From positions 105,129,935 to 105,193,934 of the forward strand of contig NC_085139.1 in the NCBI RefSeq assembly GCF_024139115.2: DNA of 64,000 nt. Direction: 5' to 3'. Below the pieces are notes generated by a model, which was not told the origin of the DNA, ran no database searches, and worked only from the letters and a program-made list of their open reading frames with translations. The stretch is from Armigeres subalbatus. Its lineage: Eukaryota; Arthropoda; Insecta; Diptera; Culicidae. Shown here one piece after another: positions 55,093 to 64,000 of this stretch. Both the position numbers and the translations under genes were made by a program. How positions within the stretch are numbered: position 1 is the stretch's first letter; every line of letters begins with the position of its first letter.

Positions 55093-55929
55093 CGTCCAGC
55101 TATTTGGCTTCGCCGACGACATAGATATTATGGCACGTAACTTTGAGAAGATGGAGGAAGCCTACATCAGACTGAAGAGGGAAGCTAAGCGGATCGGACT
55201 AGTCATCAACACGTCGAAGACGAAGTACATGATAGGAAGAGGTTCAAGAGAAGACAATGTGAGCCACCCACCGCGAGTTTGCATCGGTGGTGACGAAATC
55301 GAGGTGGTAGAAGAATTTGTGTACTTGGGCTCACTGGTGACTGCCGACAATGACACCAGCAGAGAAATTCGGAGACGCATAGTGGCTGGAAATCGTACGT
55401 ACTTTGGACTCCGCAAGACGCTCCGATCGAATAGAGTTTGCCGCCGTACCAAACTGACAATCTACAAAACGCTCATTAGACCGGTAGTCCTCTACGGACA
55501 CGAGACCTGGACGATGCTCGTGGAGGACCAACGCGCACGAGTTTTCGAAAGGAAAGTGCTGCGTACCATCTATGGTGGGGTGCAGATGGCGGACGGTACG
55601 TGGAGGAGGCGAATGAACCACGAATTGCATCAGCTGTTGGGAGAACCATCCATCGTTCACACCGTGAAAATCGGACGACTGCGATGGGCCGGGCACGTAG
55701 CCAGAATGTCGGACAGTAACCCGGTGAAAATGGTTCTCGACAACGATCCGACGGGCACAAGAAGGCGAGGTGCGCAGCGGGCAAGGTAGATCGATCAGGT
55801 GGAAGATGACTTGCGGACCCTCCGTAGACTGCGTGGTTGGCGACGTGTAGCCATGGACCGAGACGAATGGAGGAGACTCTTATATACCGCACAGGCCACT
55901 TCGGCCTTAGTCTGAATAAATAAAATAAT
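55093..55929 (+). mobile_element. Young 5'-truncated RTE copy H with 12-bp TSD
   Basis: AACCTACATGGA occurs at 55081-55092 and 55930-55941. The insert begins at VQLFGFADDIDIMA of the RT and is nearly identical to the matching part of copy B. Differences include a 3-nt deletion near 55538 and a stop codon at about 55788, where copy B has TGG. It ends with the ATAAATAAAATAA tail. Its similarity to copy B suggests recent activity of this RTE family. Confidence 0.9.
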
Positions 55930-55941
55930 AACCTACATGGA

Positions 55942-56398
55942 TAGAAAAAAGTATCATATTATTAGGTACTTTTCACTCAAATCGGGGGTTTAGTGTGGGA
56001 ACACAAAATTAAGCAATTACTTAATATTACGTCAAAATTTGACGGTCAAATATACCTAATTTTAAATAGAAACTAACCAAAAGTTAGGTAAATTTAACTT
56101 AACTTTTGTAAACATGAGTTTACTTAACGTTGGGTTCCCACACTGTCACTCTTATTCTTGTTTACGGACGAACGATACTTTCGAACGAATGCGATGGAGA
56201 AACCATTTGATTTTGCTGGCGTAAACGAGAATGTGCTTTAGCACTTTCGTTCGAAAGCGCGTTCGTACGTAAACAAGAATATGGGTGTGTACTGCCCTTG
56301 TTGAGTGGTTTTGCTCTTCATTTTATGACAACAAAGGGAAGTGGGAGGGAGATGCAAGAGAAAAAAAAGTACCTAAAATAAGGTACTTTTTTCTAATC
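55942..56398. mobile_element. MITE with AGAAAAAAGTA termini holding two smaller MITEs
   Basis: The outer ends GATAGAAAAAAGTATCATAT and the inverse of ATAAGGTACTTTTTTCTAAT pair imperfectly. Inside, 55993-56144 has AGTGTGGGAAC/GTTCCCACACT termini, and 56152-56282 has ATTCTTGTTTACG/CGTAAACAAGAAT termini with TA outside. Confidence 0.6.
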
Positions 56399-57000
56399 GT
56401 GAACCACCTTTATCTCACCTATTGCTTCTGTTTTCCTCACTACTCACTTTTTACTTCTCATTTCGCAACTATCACATTACTCACTTTTTACATTATGTAC
56501 TAAAGTATATAACCGTGCGGTACTTGTACCACAGTGTGTCTTTAGTATAAGAAAGAGTTCAATGTACCTACATAATAATAAAATGCAAATTACATGACGA
56601 AAAACCCTGAAGTTTTAAAACTTCAATCCCTGTCAAAATCATGAAAAACAAACATGAAAAATCAATTTTTTTATCATCTTTGCGAAACATTGAAGAATCA
56701 TAAAAAACGCTAATTGTATAAGACACAAAGCCCTCTGTGAGTGATTATTCGGCACTAAACATTAAAAGTGTTAGTCCACAATCTCTTTGGTAATCTAACA
56801 CGCAACTAGAATATGTACATCAATTGAGAACCACTGGTACTGTATAAATACGTCCTTCTTGGCTACGAATGCAAATCAGAGAAAATCTATACATTTCCGC
56901 CTTCTCGACGTCGTGATGTCACGGTTCTTTTTACAGTTATCTGTTGGGTATCGATTTAATATGAAATATGCTGGCAGGTGAGCTCTCCTTGCCAGTAAGC
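56399..57000. other. Non-coding sequence with inverted minisatellite part
   Basis: 56440-56495 is the inverse of the minisatellite at 54.9 kb. The rest is AT-rich and unassigned. Confidence 0.4.
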
Positions 57001-57660
57001 GAAATTTTCGAACAACATCCAGCGACGCATTTACGAAATATAGATGGACGAACTCATGAGCACTGCTCGTACGTGTTCGTCTTTTAGTTGAATGGCCTCC
57101 AAGAGGTCATTTCAGCCTTACCTGCGTGGTCGATGTGGGGCTAATAAAGACGAGCAAGGTGAGGAGATTCTGAACCACGGGGTTCCTGGATGGTGCCAGC
57201 AAACGCAAAGCACTATATTTTTTTGCCAAAACAAACTCAACCTCAAGCACTTCACTCGAAATTTTGAAAATGAAAACACCACAAATTTGGAAACTGGACC
57301 GAACTTTTCAACTTTTGCTTGACATTTAGAATAGGAAAACTGAGGAGCTTACTTTCTGGCCTTTGTTTTTTTTTCCACACACTTGTTATTGCGAACAACA
57401 CTCGCGCTGACTCTGCGACGTCGGTATCGAGATCAGTAGCAGTAGGCCAATCTTTTTAGAATATACGAACGATGTACGCGCGAGGTGATAGACCACTCGA
57501 GCAATAAAAATATTATTTGCAGATGGCGGCCTGAAAAGAACCACTGATGATGATGGGGAAACTGCGATCAGCAGCGAACGAAACGATAGAAAAACAGATG
57601 CGAGTATACGCACGGCGCGAGGACGCAAAACGTTTTTGACGGTCGTGACAGAAGTCAACA
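57001..57660 (-). other. Possible minus-strand promoter or 5' exon region
   Basis: This stretch is more GC-rich than its surroundings. On the minus strand CCACGCAG is followed by GTAAGG (donor near 57117), and AGAAA by GTAAGC (near 57349). These could be non-coding first exons, perhaps of a gene to the left such as PAIP2, but nothing ties them together. No coding call is made. Confidence 0.25.
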
Positions 57661-57799
57661 GCATGAAAGTGTTCCCATCAAACAGGTACGTATATGGGGA
57701 ATAGGGTATAAAACGAAAATGATGTGTTTGGCTGGTTTTTTTTCGAACTTGCCATCTCCGGATAGGCAATCCTTCGCTTTTTCTCGCAAGGTTATTATT

Positions 57800-57950
57800 G
57801 TGCCTTGCAACCAAACGACAACTTTCGTGATCATTTTTCAAGGCTCCCACAGATCTGAAAAATTTATCGGCAGTACAAATAGCACGTGCTATCGAAGCAT
57901 TCACCGCTACAAACCACCACGTGGCGGTCAAGTTTTCAAAATTATCAAAG
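57800..57950 (-). repeat. Second copy of the repeat at 26.74-27.35 kb
   Basis: The minus strand contains CACGTGGTGG, GATAGCACGTGCTATTTG and GGTTGCAAGGCACAATAA in the same order as 26.74-27.35 kb, without the RTE insertion. A 195-codon frame (57386-57973) runs through it. Confidence 0.6.
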
Positions 57951-58086
57951 TAGCTTTTTTGCTGCAGGTACACTCAGCGAACTGGACTATCGAAATTCAT
58001 AACTTGCGCCTTATGAATCTCCGACTGATTATTCCACCAACAGTACTTTTTATACAAAGTTACCTTCCCTAGTATTCAAGCGTCGA

Positions 58087-58152
58087 TGGGCGTGTGGTCT
58101 AAATACCGGCCTCCTAACCCTGACGTCCATGGTTCGAACCCAGTCTGCCGCA
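58087..58152 (+). tRNA. tRNA-Arg(CCT)-like sequence, degenerate
   Basis: GGCCTCCTAACCC resembles an anticodon arm with anticodon CCT, and GGTTCGAACCC a T arm. The D arm is short (GGTCTAAATACC) and the acceptor stem pairs poorly, so it is probably a tRNA-derived relic. Confidence 0.35.
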
Positions 58153-58646
58153 CTTTACTTTTTTTCAAATTAAAAACATCATTCATAAGGCAACATATTG
58201 AAATTCATACCGATTCCTTGTGGCAAATTTTCATAAGGCGTTTGATCGAAAATCATACGTCCATTTTCCTCAGTGTATGTTTTTCACAGGCGATTGTCTG
58301 GCGCTGATTTTTGATTGCGACGAAAAATAAGCGGATGAGTAGATTTTTTTATGCGCGGTGCAACAATAGCCTTTTCAAATAAGAGACCTTAACTGTAGAC
58401 TGCAAAGAAAATTTATTACGCTAAAAAATACGTCGTTAAATAGTTTTTATGTCGTTTTTAAACATAGGTCAGATCCTCAAGTTTACAATAATACATTTTT
58501 ATTTTCTCAGTACAAGTTTCATGCCGAAATCAATTGATATAAACATGATGAATGAAACAATTTGTTAACCCTTCTCACTGCTCATATCACCACACCTTAC
58601 CATATTTAGCGGGAAATAACAAAATCTCTAAATGTACTACGTGTAT
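58153..58646. other. Non-coding sequence, nothing recognised
   Basis: AT-rich, with no coding signal. Confidence 0.4.
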
Positions 58647-58790
58647 AATAGCCTATTCAGATTATGACCATTTACGAGGTTTTTAAGATGATAATTGACC
58701 GTGAGAAATTAAATGAAAATAAGATAAGGGAACATTGACATCAAGATACTCTTTATCGTGTCAATAAACTCGTAATCTGAATAGGCTATA
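58647..58790. mobile_element. Small MITE with AGCCTATTCAGATTA termini
   Basis: ATAGCCTATTCAGATTATGA at the left is inverted as CGTAATCTGAATAGGCTAT at the right. About 140 bp, non-coding. Confidence 0.6.
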
Positions 58791-58832
58791 AAATATAGGT
58801 TGGATCTCGCAAATTTCTCAGATTTAACCATG

Positions 58833-58950
58833 CTGAGGTTGAAGCGAACCTTGGGTGGATCGCGATCCAACTCGATTTCATAACCAAACGTTTTGACAAC
58901 TGTTAGGGCAAACCTATAGGTTCGCTCCAGCAATAACCGAAAACAACCTT
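58833..58950. mobile_element. MITE-like repeat, relative of 54727-54893
   Basis: It has GGATCGCGATCC, ACGTTTTGACAACTGTTAG and AATAACCGAAAACAAC in the same order as the 54.7-kb copy. Confidence 0.5.
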
Positions 58951-58992
58951 AGCGATGTAAGTAAATCAGAATCAGACTTGAATAATTTTACC

Positions 58993-58998
58993 TTTATT
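58993..58998 (-). promoter_or_regulatory. SMU1 poly(A) signal
   Basis: AATAAA on the minus strand, 125 nt after the SMU1 stop codon. Confidence 0.55.
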
Positions 58999-59122
58999 GG
59001 AGTTCGGTTTCAAGCAGAACACAGTTAGATCCTTCTTTTTTTCACACGAAATATTTATGACTGTCAAAATACAGTAATTGCCTTAAACTCTAACCGTAGC
59101 CTAGCGATAAACCACCATTGGT

Positions 59123-60722
59123 TTAAGGTTTCCACATTTTCAATAAGCCATCTGCGCTATAGGTTGCCAGCAAGTTTTGATGTGGGTGGTGCGTCAGTCC
59201 AATAACGTCCTTTTCGTGCACATTCAAGGTACGTTCGAGTTTTCCGGAAGTCACTGAAAAGCAGTACAACACCAAATCCTCACCGGCACAGTAGATGAAC
59301 TCGCCTCTCGGCGATATTGTCGCACAGATAAACGCACCACCTTCTCGCTTACCAGACGAGAACGATCGAACAATTTGTCCCTGCATATTCATGATGACCA
59401 CCGTGTTGGACCGATTACACACCACAAAGTGCTCGGGATTTTTCGGTAGCATCAGAACCGAATTAACCGCCAGCTCACTACCCAAGGCTTTAAATGTGGA
59501 GAGGCATTCCGTCGTTTTCAGAGACCAAATTTTAACTGACCCATCCGATGATGCACTCAGCACATTGTGGCCATCCGGAGAGAACACTGCCTCGTTAACG
59601 TACGAAGTATGGCCTCGGAATTCCTTCAACATCTTACCGGACTTCAGTCCATACAAGCGGATCAAAAAATCGAAAGAAGCGGTCAGAATCTGACTGTTAT
59701 CTCGGGAAAACTGCAGGCACGTCAATCCTTTGGAATGCGCCTTCTCGAAGCGACGCAAACATTGACCGGTCAAAAGTTTCCAAACCTTTATCTGCCCATC
59801 TTGCGACCCTGTTGCCAACATTTCCGAATCACGGGAAAAGGACATCGCCAGCAAGGCTTGTTCCATCATCATAAAATTGTCCTGCGCTTGATACTTCAAA
59901 TCCTTACGAATCTTTCCGGTCGTAAAATTCCACACTTCAATAAATCCGTCCACACTACCCGTCACCAAGTACTGTCCATCCGGTGAGAACAATGCGCATT
60001 CCACATGACTTTTTTGGCCGAACTTTATCTGTCTTGCCAGTTGCGTTGGGAACATTTCATCCTCCTGATCCCTGATAGCGGCTTTACCGCGGAACAAATC
60101 AATTGTCGTTCCGGGCGGTAACAAACCCTGATGCTGTTGCCACTTCAGTGCCTGTCCCAGCAGAGCCAACAGCCTGGACGATGGCACCACCGAAACCTCC
60201 CCGGCCAGTGCCGTAGCAATAGCCGCTCTTCTCTTCTCCTTGCTGCCTCCTTCCGGATAAGCTTCCCTCGGATCGAAATAGGCCCTCTGCAGCATATTTT
60301 CCAAATGGATGTACCGCTCGGCTTCCTGCTGCTTCAGCATAATCATCGGGTCCGTCTGTCGAAGCAACGAACGGGCCGCCCCCAGTTCTCGCAGCTCAAT
60401 CAACTCCAGCACTACCTGCTCGTACAGATCGATCAGTTTTTTGTCCGGTAACTTGAGCGATTGAATGGCTTTCAGCACCGTATCCCAGTGCCCATTGTGA
60501 ATATCGGACACGAATCCCTCTACGCTGTCGACCGTATTGAGGGAAACACCGGTCTCCTCTTGAAGAGTTTGCAGCGTCTTATGGAGATTCGATTCTTTGA
60601 GGTACTGCTGGATCAAACGGATTACACTGTCGGAGCGATGGAATTGTTTGAATTAAACATTCTCTAATTGATTTATTAGTTGGAAACAATACTTACTCAG
60701 CTGATTCAATTTCAATAGACAT
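59123..60722 (-). CDS. Smu1: WD40 repeat-containing protein SMU1 (spliceosome)
   Basis: SMU1 acts with RED/IK in the spliceosomal B complex and is required for pre-mRNA splicing and normal mitosis. Exon 1 is 60697-60722 (ATG at 60722) and exon 2 is 59123-60626, with a 70-bp intron (donor GTAAGT, acceptor CCGACAG). The joined frame is 509 aa (human 513 aa) and is very well conserved. A LisH motif spans about 6-38 and CTLH about 40-92 ([17 protein letters not shown]). A central basic linker contains [22 protein letters not shown]40 repeats run from about 205 to the end, with units such as [18 protein letters not shown] and [16 protein letters not shown]. The uninterrupted frame of exon 2 alone would miss the first 12 residues; the tiny first exon restores the usual MSIEIES start. 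A 101-bp fold-back repeat lies about 190 bp upstream. Confidence 0.96.
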
Positions 60723-60908
60723 GATTGAAGGATTTATTTAATTTGTTGATTTTTAATTCCTCCTGCAGCAAATCTTCAAGCCAGAGCACTGTTTGACAGT
60801 CATTTGTTGATGTTTGGGAAATGTCATACGAAAAGGCCCTTTTCATCAAAAAACCTTTTTGGAATTGGCATTCGTCTGATTCATATTGTCGAACTTATCG
60901 TTTATAGG
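60723..60908 (-). promoter_or_regulatory. SMU1 upstream region
   Basis: This 190-bp stretch between the SMU1 ATG and a fold-back repeat must contain the 5' UTR and core promoter unless another intron intervenes. No TATA box is evident. Confidence 0.4.
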
Positions 60909-61009
60909 GCACTGCACGGTCAAATCTTTTCTCTTTTGTTTTCATTTTCAAACCTAGTATGCTGCTGAAGTTTAAAAACGAGGAGAAAAGATTTGACCGT
61001 ATACTGTGC
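60909..61009. mobile_element. 101-bp fold-back repeat upstream of SMU1
   Basis: GCACTGCACGGTCAAATCTT at the left and the inverse of AAGATTTGACCGTATACTGT at the right pair through CTTTTCTC and GTTTTCATTTTCAAAC to a short loop. Confidence 0.65.
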
Positions 61010-62332
61010 AAATAGATTAATAGAGAAAATTTCGTAATGCTTCCCAGTGCGGCATTGGACTGAATCAAACGCATATTGTTTAAAGTTGGTATCTCTTCAC
61101 GCGAACTACCTGATAAAGTGTGCTTTTGATGTTCGGCGCGGTGTGTTTTATTGCCGACTCGATTGTCGAGTTTCGCAAGGTGAAATCCTGTCGGCTAGAG
61201 GGAAGCAAGCTGCATTTGGTAAATCACCAACTGGCTCGTGGGTATGTTGGTGTGCGCAGCATCGTGTTTGTTTTGATTCGAAACATATGAACACCCAACC
61301 GGATTGACAGTGTGTTGGCCGCGAGTAGTCATCATGATAAAAGTCAAGTACGAAACACTGAAGACAGCCTCACAGTTGAGGTCGAAATACGTATCTGTAA
61401 AAATAACAAAACGTAGTGGACATGCAGTTGAAGACATTCCACTAGAAGCACTCAAATTTTTTTTTATGATAAAAACGTTTAAGTACTCGCACTGATTTTT
61501 GCAAATACCGAAATTTTCTTTTGGGCGGATATCTGTATATAATGATTTTCTATTATCCTAGGAGTTTCTTCCTATAGTCCAGTAATATTCCAACAGGAAA
61601 ACTTAAGAAAATCTCAACTCAAAAATTGTCTAAAAAAAATTTGAGGGCTCAAAAAAAAAAATTCTAAAAATTTTGTCTCGGAGGGGGGGGGGAGGAGGGT
61701 TGTTGTTTTTATGTCAAAAACCATCCCCGTGGCTACGCCACTGCTCCCGAGTCATCGATAGCGGGAGCGGTGCTTGCTTGGGCTCATGGGCGAATTAGTT
61801 TCCGAGTAGCAGTTGTACGCATCGGGAGCCGGAGAAGCCAAATGGGAAGAAACGGTTGGCGTGAGTAGCCACGAGATGTGGAAGAAAATAAGGATTGATA
61901 TAAAATTAGCAGGCAGGCAGGATAGCAGATTAGATACAGATGGAAAACGGTTGTTACTGGGTCGGAAGCAGATGAGGATTCAGACATAAAATGTTTGCAC
62001 ATGAGTCTTGAGGCATTTTGTGTTTACTGGCCGGTCCGACATTTGCTCTTGCCCTCCAGAAAGGTAGAATCTTACATTGGCGCCCAATCAAAAAGAACTC
62101 ATAGCATTAATTAAATTGTTTTTTAGATTTGTGTGGATTCAAGTTCTTTTGTCCATTTTGGCTAAATTTTCGTATTGAAGATACAAATTTTTTTCGTATT
62201 GAAGCAGCAAATTTGACAGAAAATATATGGGCTAACTGTCAAATTTTCCGTTTCCGTCGCCGTTCCGTTGTATTGCGTTTGGGGCTTAAGAGTTTACAAA
62301 CAACATAAAACATACATCGTCTGAGCATGCAT
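61010..62332. other. Non-coding, with one arm of the 53-kb MITE and a hAT-like end
   Basis: 61340-61445 matches an arm of the fold-back element at 52984-53661 (CAAGTACGAAACACTGAAGA). GGCTACGCCACTG ending at 61743 is a typical hAT right terminus, but I cannot find its left end. A G-rich tract lies at 61679-61700. There is no gene. Confidence 0.45.
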
Positions 62333-62489
62333 TACACACTTAAATTATTTTGCCGACCAGCCAAATTTTCACCGAGATTCCAACAGCCGATCGAGACCTT
62401 GGTCATTTTTCGAGTTTCAACAAAATTATTGCCGAGATACCGGCTGTTAGATTCTCGGCAATCGTAAAGTTTCGAATTTTAAGTGTGTA
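62333..62489. mobile_element. MITE with TACACACTTAAA termini
   Basis: TACACACTTAAATT at the left and its inverse AATTTTAAGTGTGTA at the right, with TA included. Internal words CCGAGATTCCAACAGCC and TCTCGGCAATCGTAAAG recur diverged at 63220-63330. Confidence 0.65.
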
Positions 62490-62637
62490 GCGCCAGACAT
62501 GAACATTACTCATTGTGAAGGGCAAGTTAAAATGCTGATACCAATGGTTGAAGCTGCACTTAAGAAACATAACACAGATTTTCTAATTCAATCGAGATCT
62601 CGGATGATTCACTATCGAGATCGTTTGTCAATCGTAA

Positions 62638-62907
62638 TACCACCGACGAACCGACGTGTCACTGGCGCTCTCTGATTGTCCCACGCTTTTTAACGGTCAT
62701 TCGCTTTAGCGGGCGATCGCTCCTGTCAAATGAGCTAAGACACAACTCCGCTGCAATGTTAATACACGTAGGTTGGTGGCTGAGCTACGAAAACTTCGCG
62801 AGCCATTATAGGGGTGGCGGTAGTGTTCGATGATTTTTCATCATGGCGTCGTGGGCAGCAAATTTGAATTATTTTCTATGGGGTGACACGTCGGTTCGTC
62901 GGTGGTA
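62638..62907. mobile_element. MITE with perfect 25-bp terminal inverted repeats
   Basis: It begins TACCACCGACGAACCGACGT and its right end is the exact inverse over 25 bp (inner bases GTCAC/GTGAC). TA forms the outer dinucleotide. The interior is 220 bp and non-coding. The perfect ends suggest a recent copy. Confidence 0.78.
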
Positions 62908-63219
62908 AAACCTCCGGAGAACATGCTCGATATTCACGCGACGGTGTCAATGCATGTGAAACTCGTGATAGAAGACATCAGTGAAACATGTGGGCTCTGT
63001 CTCATTTGGAGAATTAAACTAAAAATAAACTTAAAAGTTACATGTATCACGGTTATATACCCTAGTAAATATTGTACCATGGTTTTCCACGTTGTACCAG
63101 CATGGTACAAGGTGACACACTAGTGGTACAACTTGTACCATGGTACGAATACCACCAGTATGTCAATAGTATTAAACAATAAATGGTATTTAGGTACACA
63201 CATACAAATCAAAATTTTA

Positions 63220-63400
63220 CGATTGTCGACAATCCAACAGCCGGGATCTCGGCAATGTAATGTTTTACCGAGTGCTCAGTAATAATTGACATTTCGCCAA
63301 TGCGCAATCAGAACCGAAAACTCGGTAACAAATTGAACTATTTTACCTAGGTGGGTACCGAGAACTCATCTGTTAAGAAATCGGTGATATGGTAGTTACC
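63220..63400. repeat. Diverged relative of the 62333 MITE interior
   Basis: ACGATTGTCGACAATCCAAC, ATCTCGGCAATGTAA and CCGAAAACTCGGTAACA are variants of the CTCGGCAA words in 62333-62489. No clear ends. Confidence 0.4.
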
Positions 63401-63542
63401 CCCTCCCCCATCGTGGACATAAACTCATATAAATTTTCAAAAATTTGTATGGACCATGGACAATCGACATACTCACCCTCCCCTCTAAACTGTCCACGTG
63501 GTATATGGTATATGGACAGCGCCTAACTGGGCCCGGTAAATA

Positions 63543-63754
63543 CAGTCGGTATTCGCTGGTTGGGATTTTAATGCTTGGGCCACTTTTTAGTTGGGCCTCC
63601 GCCGGTTGGGTCATAGTCCAACTAAAAAGCAACCGTACGTACGTACGTCAAAACTCAATGTAAACACGGAAAACGGGATTGGGTGTCACTGGACATCATT
63701 TGTGATGTTCAGGTCGAAATACACGTGTTAAAATGACTGTCAGTTGCGCGACTG
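63543..63754. mobile_element. Mariner/pogo-like MITE, relative of 3054-3343
   Basis: TA-CAGTCGGTATTCGCTGG at the left and GCGCGACTG-TA at the right, with the family's internal palindrome ACTTTTTAGTTGGG ... CCAACTAAAAAGC. The terminal match is short. Confidence 0.5.
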
Positions 63755-63796
63755 TAATATTAAGTGTGATACAAATTATATAAATATCATACTTAA

Positions 63797-64000
63797 GGAC
63801 AAGCATTACAGAATCCAAAACTAAATTCACTTACCTTTTTCAAGGGCACATCTCTCAATACGGAGGCAGCGAACAACTTTTATTTATATTATTGTAAATC
63901 CAGTTGAAAACCGACCTGAGCTCTCGCTACAATTGCATTTTCTCTTATTTCCGGATGTCGCAACTGCATCGCGAGTAGTACGCATCTATGCCATAGCCGT
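63797..64000. mobile_element. Left part of a TTAA-type MITE, cut by the window end
   Basis: TTAAGGACAAGCATTACAGA starts a sequence related to 31342-31626 (later AATACGGAGGCAGCGAACAA corresponds to AATACGG-type words there). The right end lies outside the window. Confidence 0.5.

Noticed and set aside
57386..57973. 195-codon minus-strand frame as a host gene
   Set aside because: Part of it belongs to a repeat also found at 26.7 kb, and no family was recognised. Kept only as a repeat and a finding.
1..64000. CRISPR array, operon, bacterial defence system or viral insertion
   Set aside because: There are no regularly spaced short repeats with unique spacers, no prokaryotic gene organisation and no viral capsid or polymerase genes. 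The reverse transcriptases present all belong to LINE or LTR retrotransposon families.

Overview
The window is nuclear DNA of a mosquito, most likely a culicine of the Aedes type. It is AT-rich, its host genes have short introns and lie far apart, and almost everything else is transposable elements (TEs). The Aedes call rests on a Feilai-like tRNA-derived SINE (39.8-40.1 kb), several RTE-clade LINEs with ATAAA-type tails, LOA-like and Jockey/CR1-like LINEs, Ty3/gypsy, BEL/Pao and Ty1/copia remnants, and many mosquito-style MITEs. The genus is inferred from these families; no database search was run.

Host genes. Four conserved genes are clear. (1) Rpp20/POP7, an RNase P/MRP subunit, has three exons at 7719-8401 (+). 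(2) TMEM203 is a single exon at 8492-8950 (+), only 90 bp after the Rpp20 stop with no poly(A) signal between them, so the pair may be dicistronic. (3) PAIP2, a poly(A)-binding-protein interactor, has two coding exons at 25593-26111 (-), including a PAM2 motif that I located by translating downstream of a splice donor. (4) SMU1, a spliceosomal WD40 protein, has two exons at 59123-60722 (-). A possible terminal exon of an unrecognised minus-strand gene lies at 5683-5833, with a poly(A) signal 37 nt past its stop.

Layout. 1-7.4 kb is non-coding and packed with MITEs, including a 1.7 kb hAT-type element with an 8-bp target-site duplication (TSD). 7.4-9.2 kb holds Rpp20-TMEM203. 10.0-22.2 kb is one Ty3/gypsy element carrying nested insertions: an RTE LINE (itself carrying a nearly full-length RTE and a 58-bp retroposed tail), a fold-back MITE, a miniature BEL-like element containing a copy of tRNA-Glu sequence, and a second MITE. 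22.2-23.5 kb is a pyrimidine tract plus a scrambled RTE. 23.5-26.1 kb is PAIP2. 26.7-30.2 kb holds RTE fragments, one RTE nested in another. 30.6-32.0 kb is a copia remnant. 32.1-38.5 kb is a repeated block flanked by 340-bp direct repeats. 39.5-40.9 kb holds copia, Feilai and RTE-like fragments. 40.9-49.3 kb holds two opposed LINEs, each broken by insertions. 49.3-58.9 kb is mostly repeats. 59-60.7 kb is SMU1. 60.9-64 kb is MITEs.

The host genes are housekeeping functions (tRNA/rRNA processing, ER membrane, translation control, splicing) with no visible common pathway. The TE part is a readable insertion history. I saw no CRISPR array, operon-like defence locus or other clearly new system. 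The most unusual items are the tRNA-Glu/LTR chimera, the tight Rpp20-TMEM203 pair, and the tandem array at 33-37 kb.
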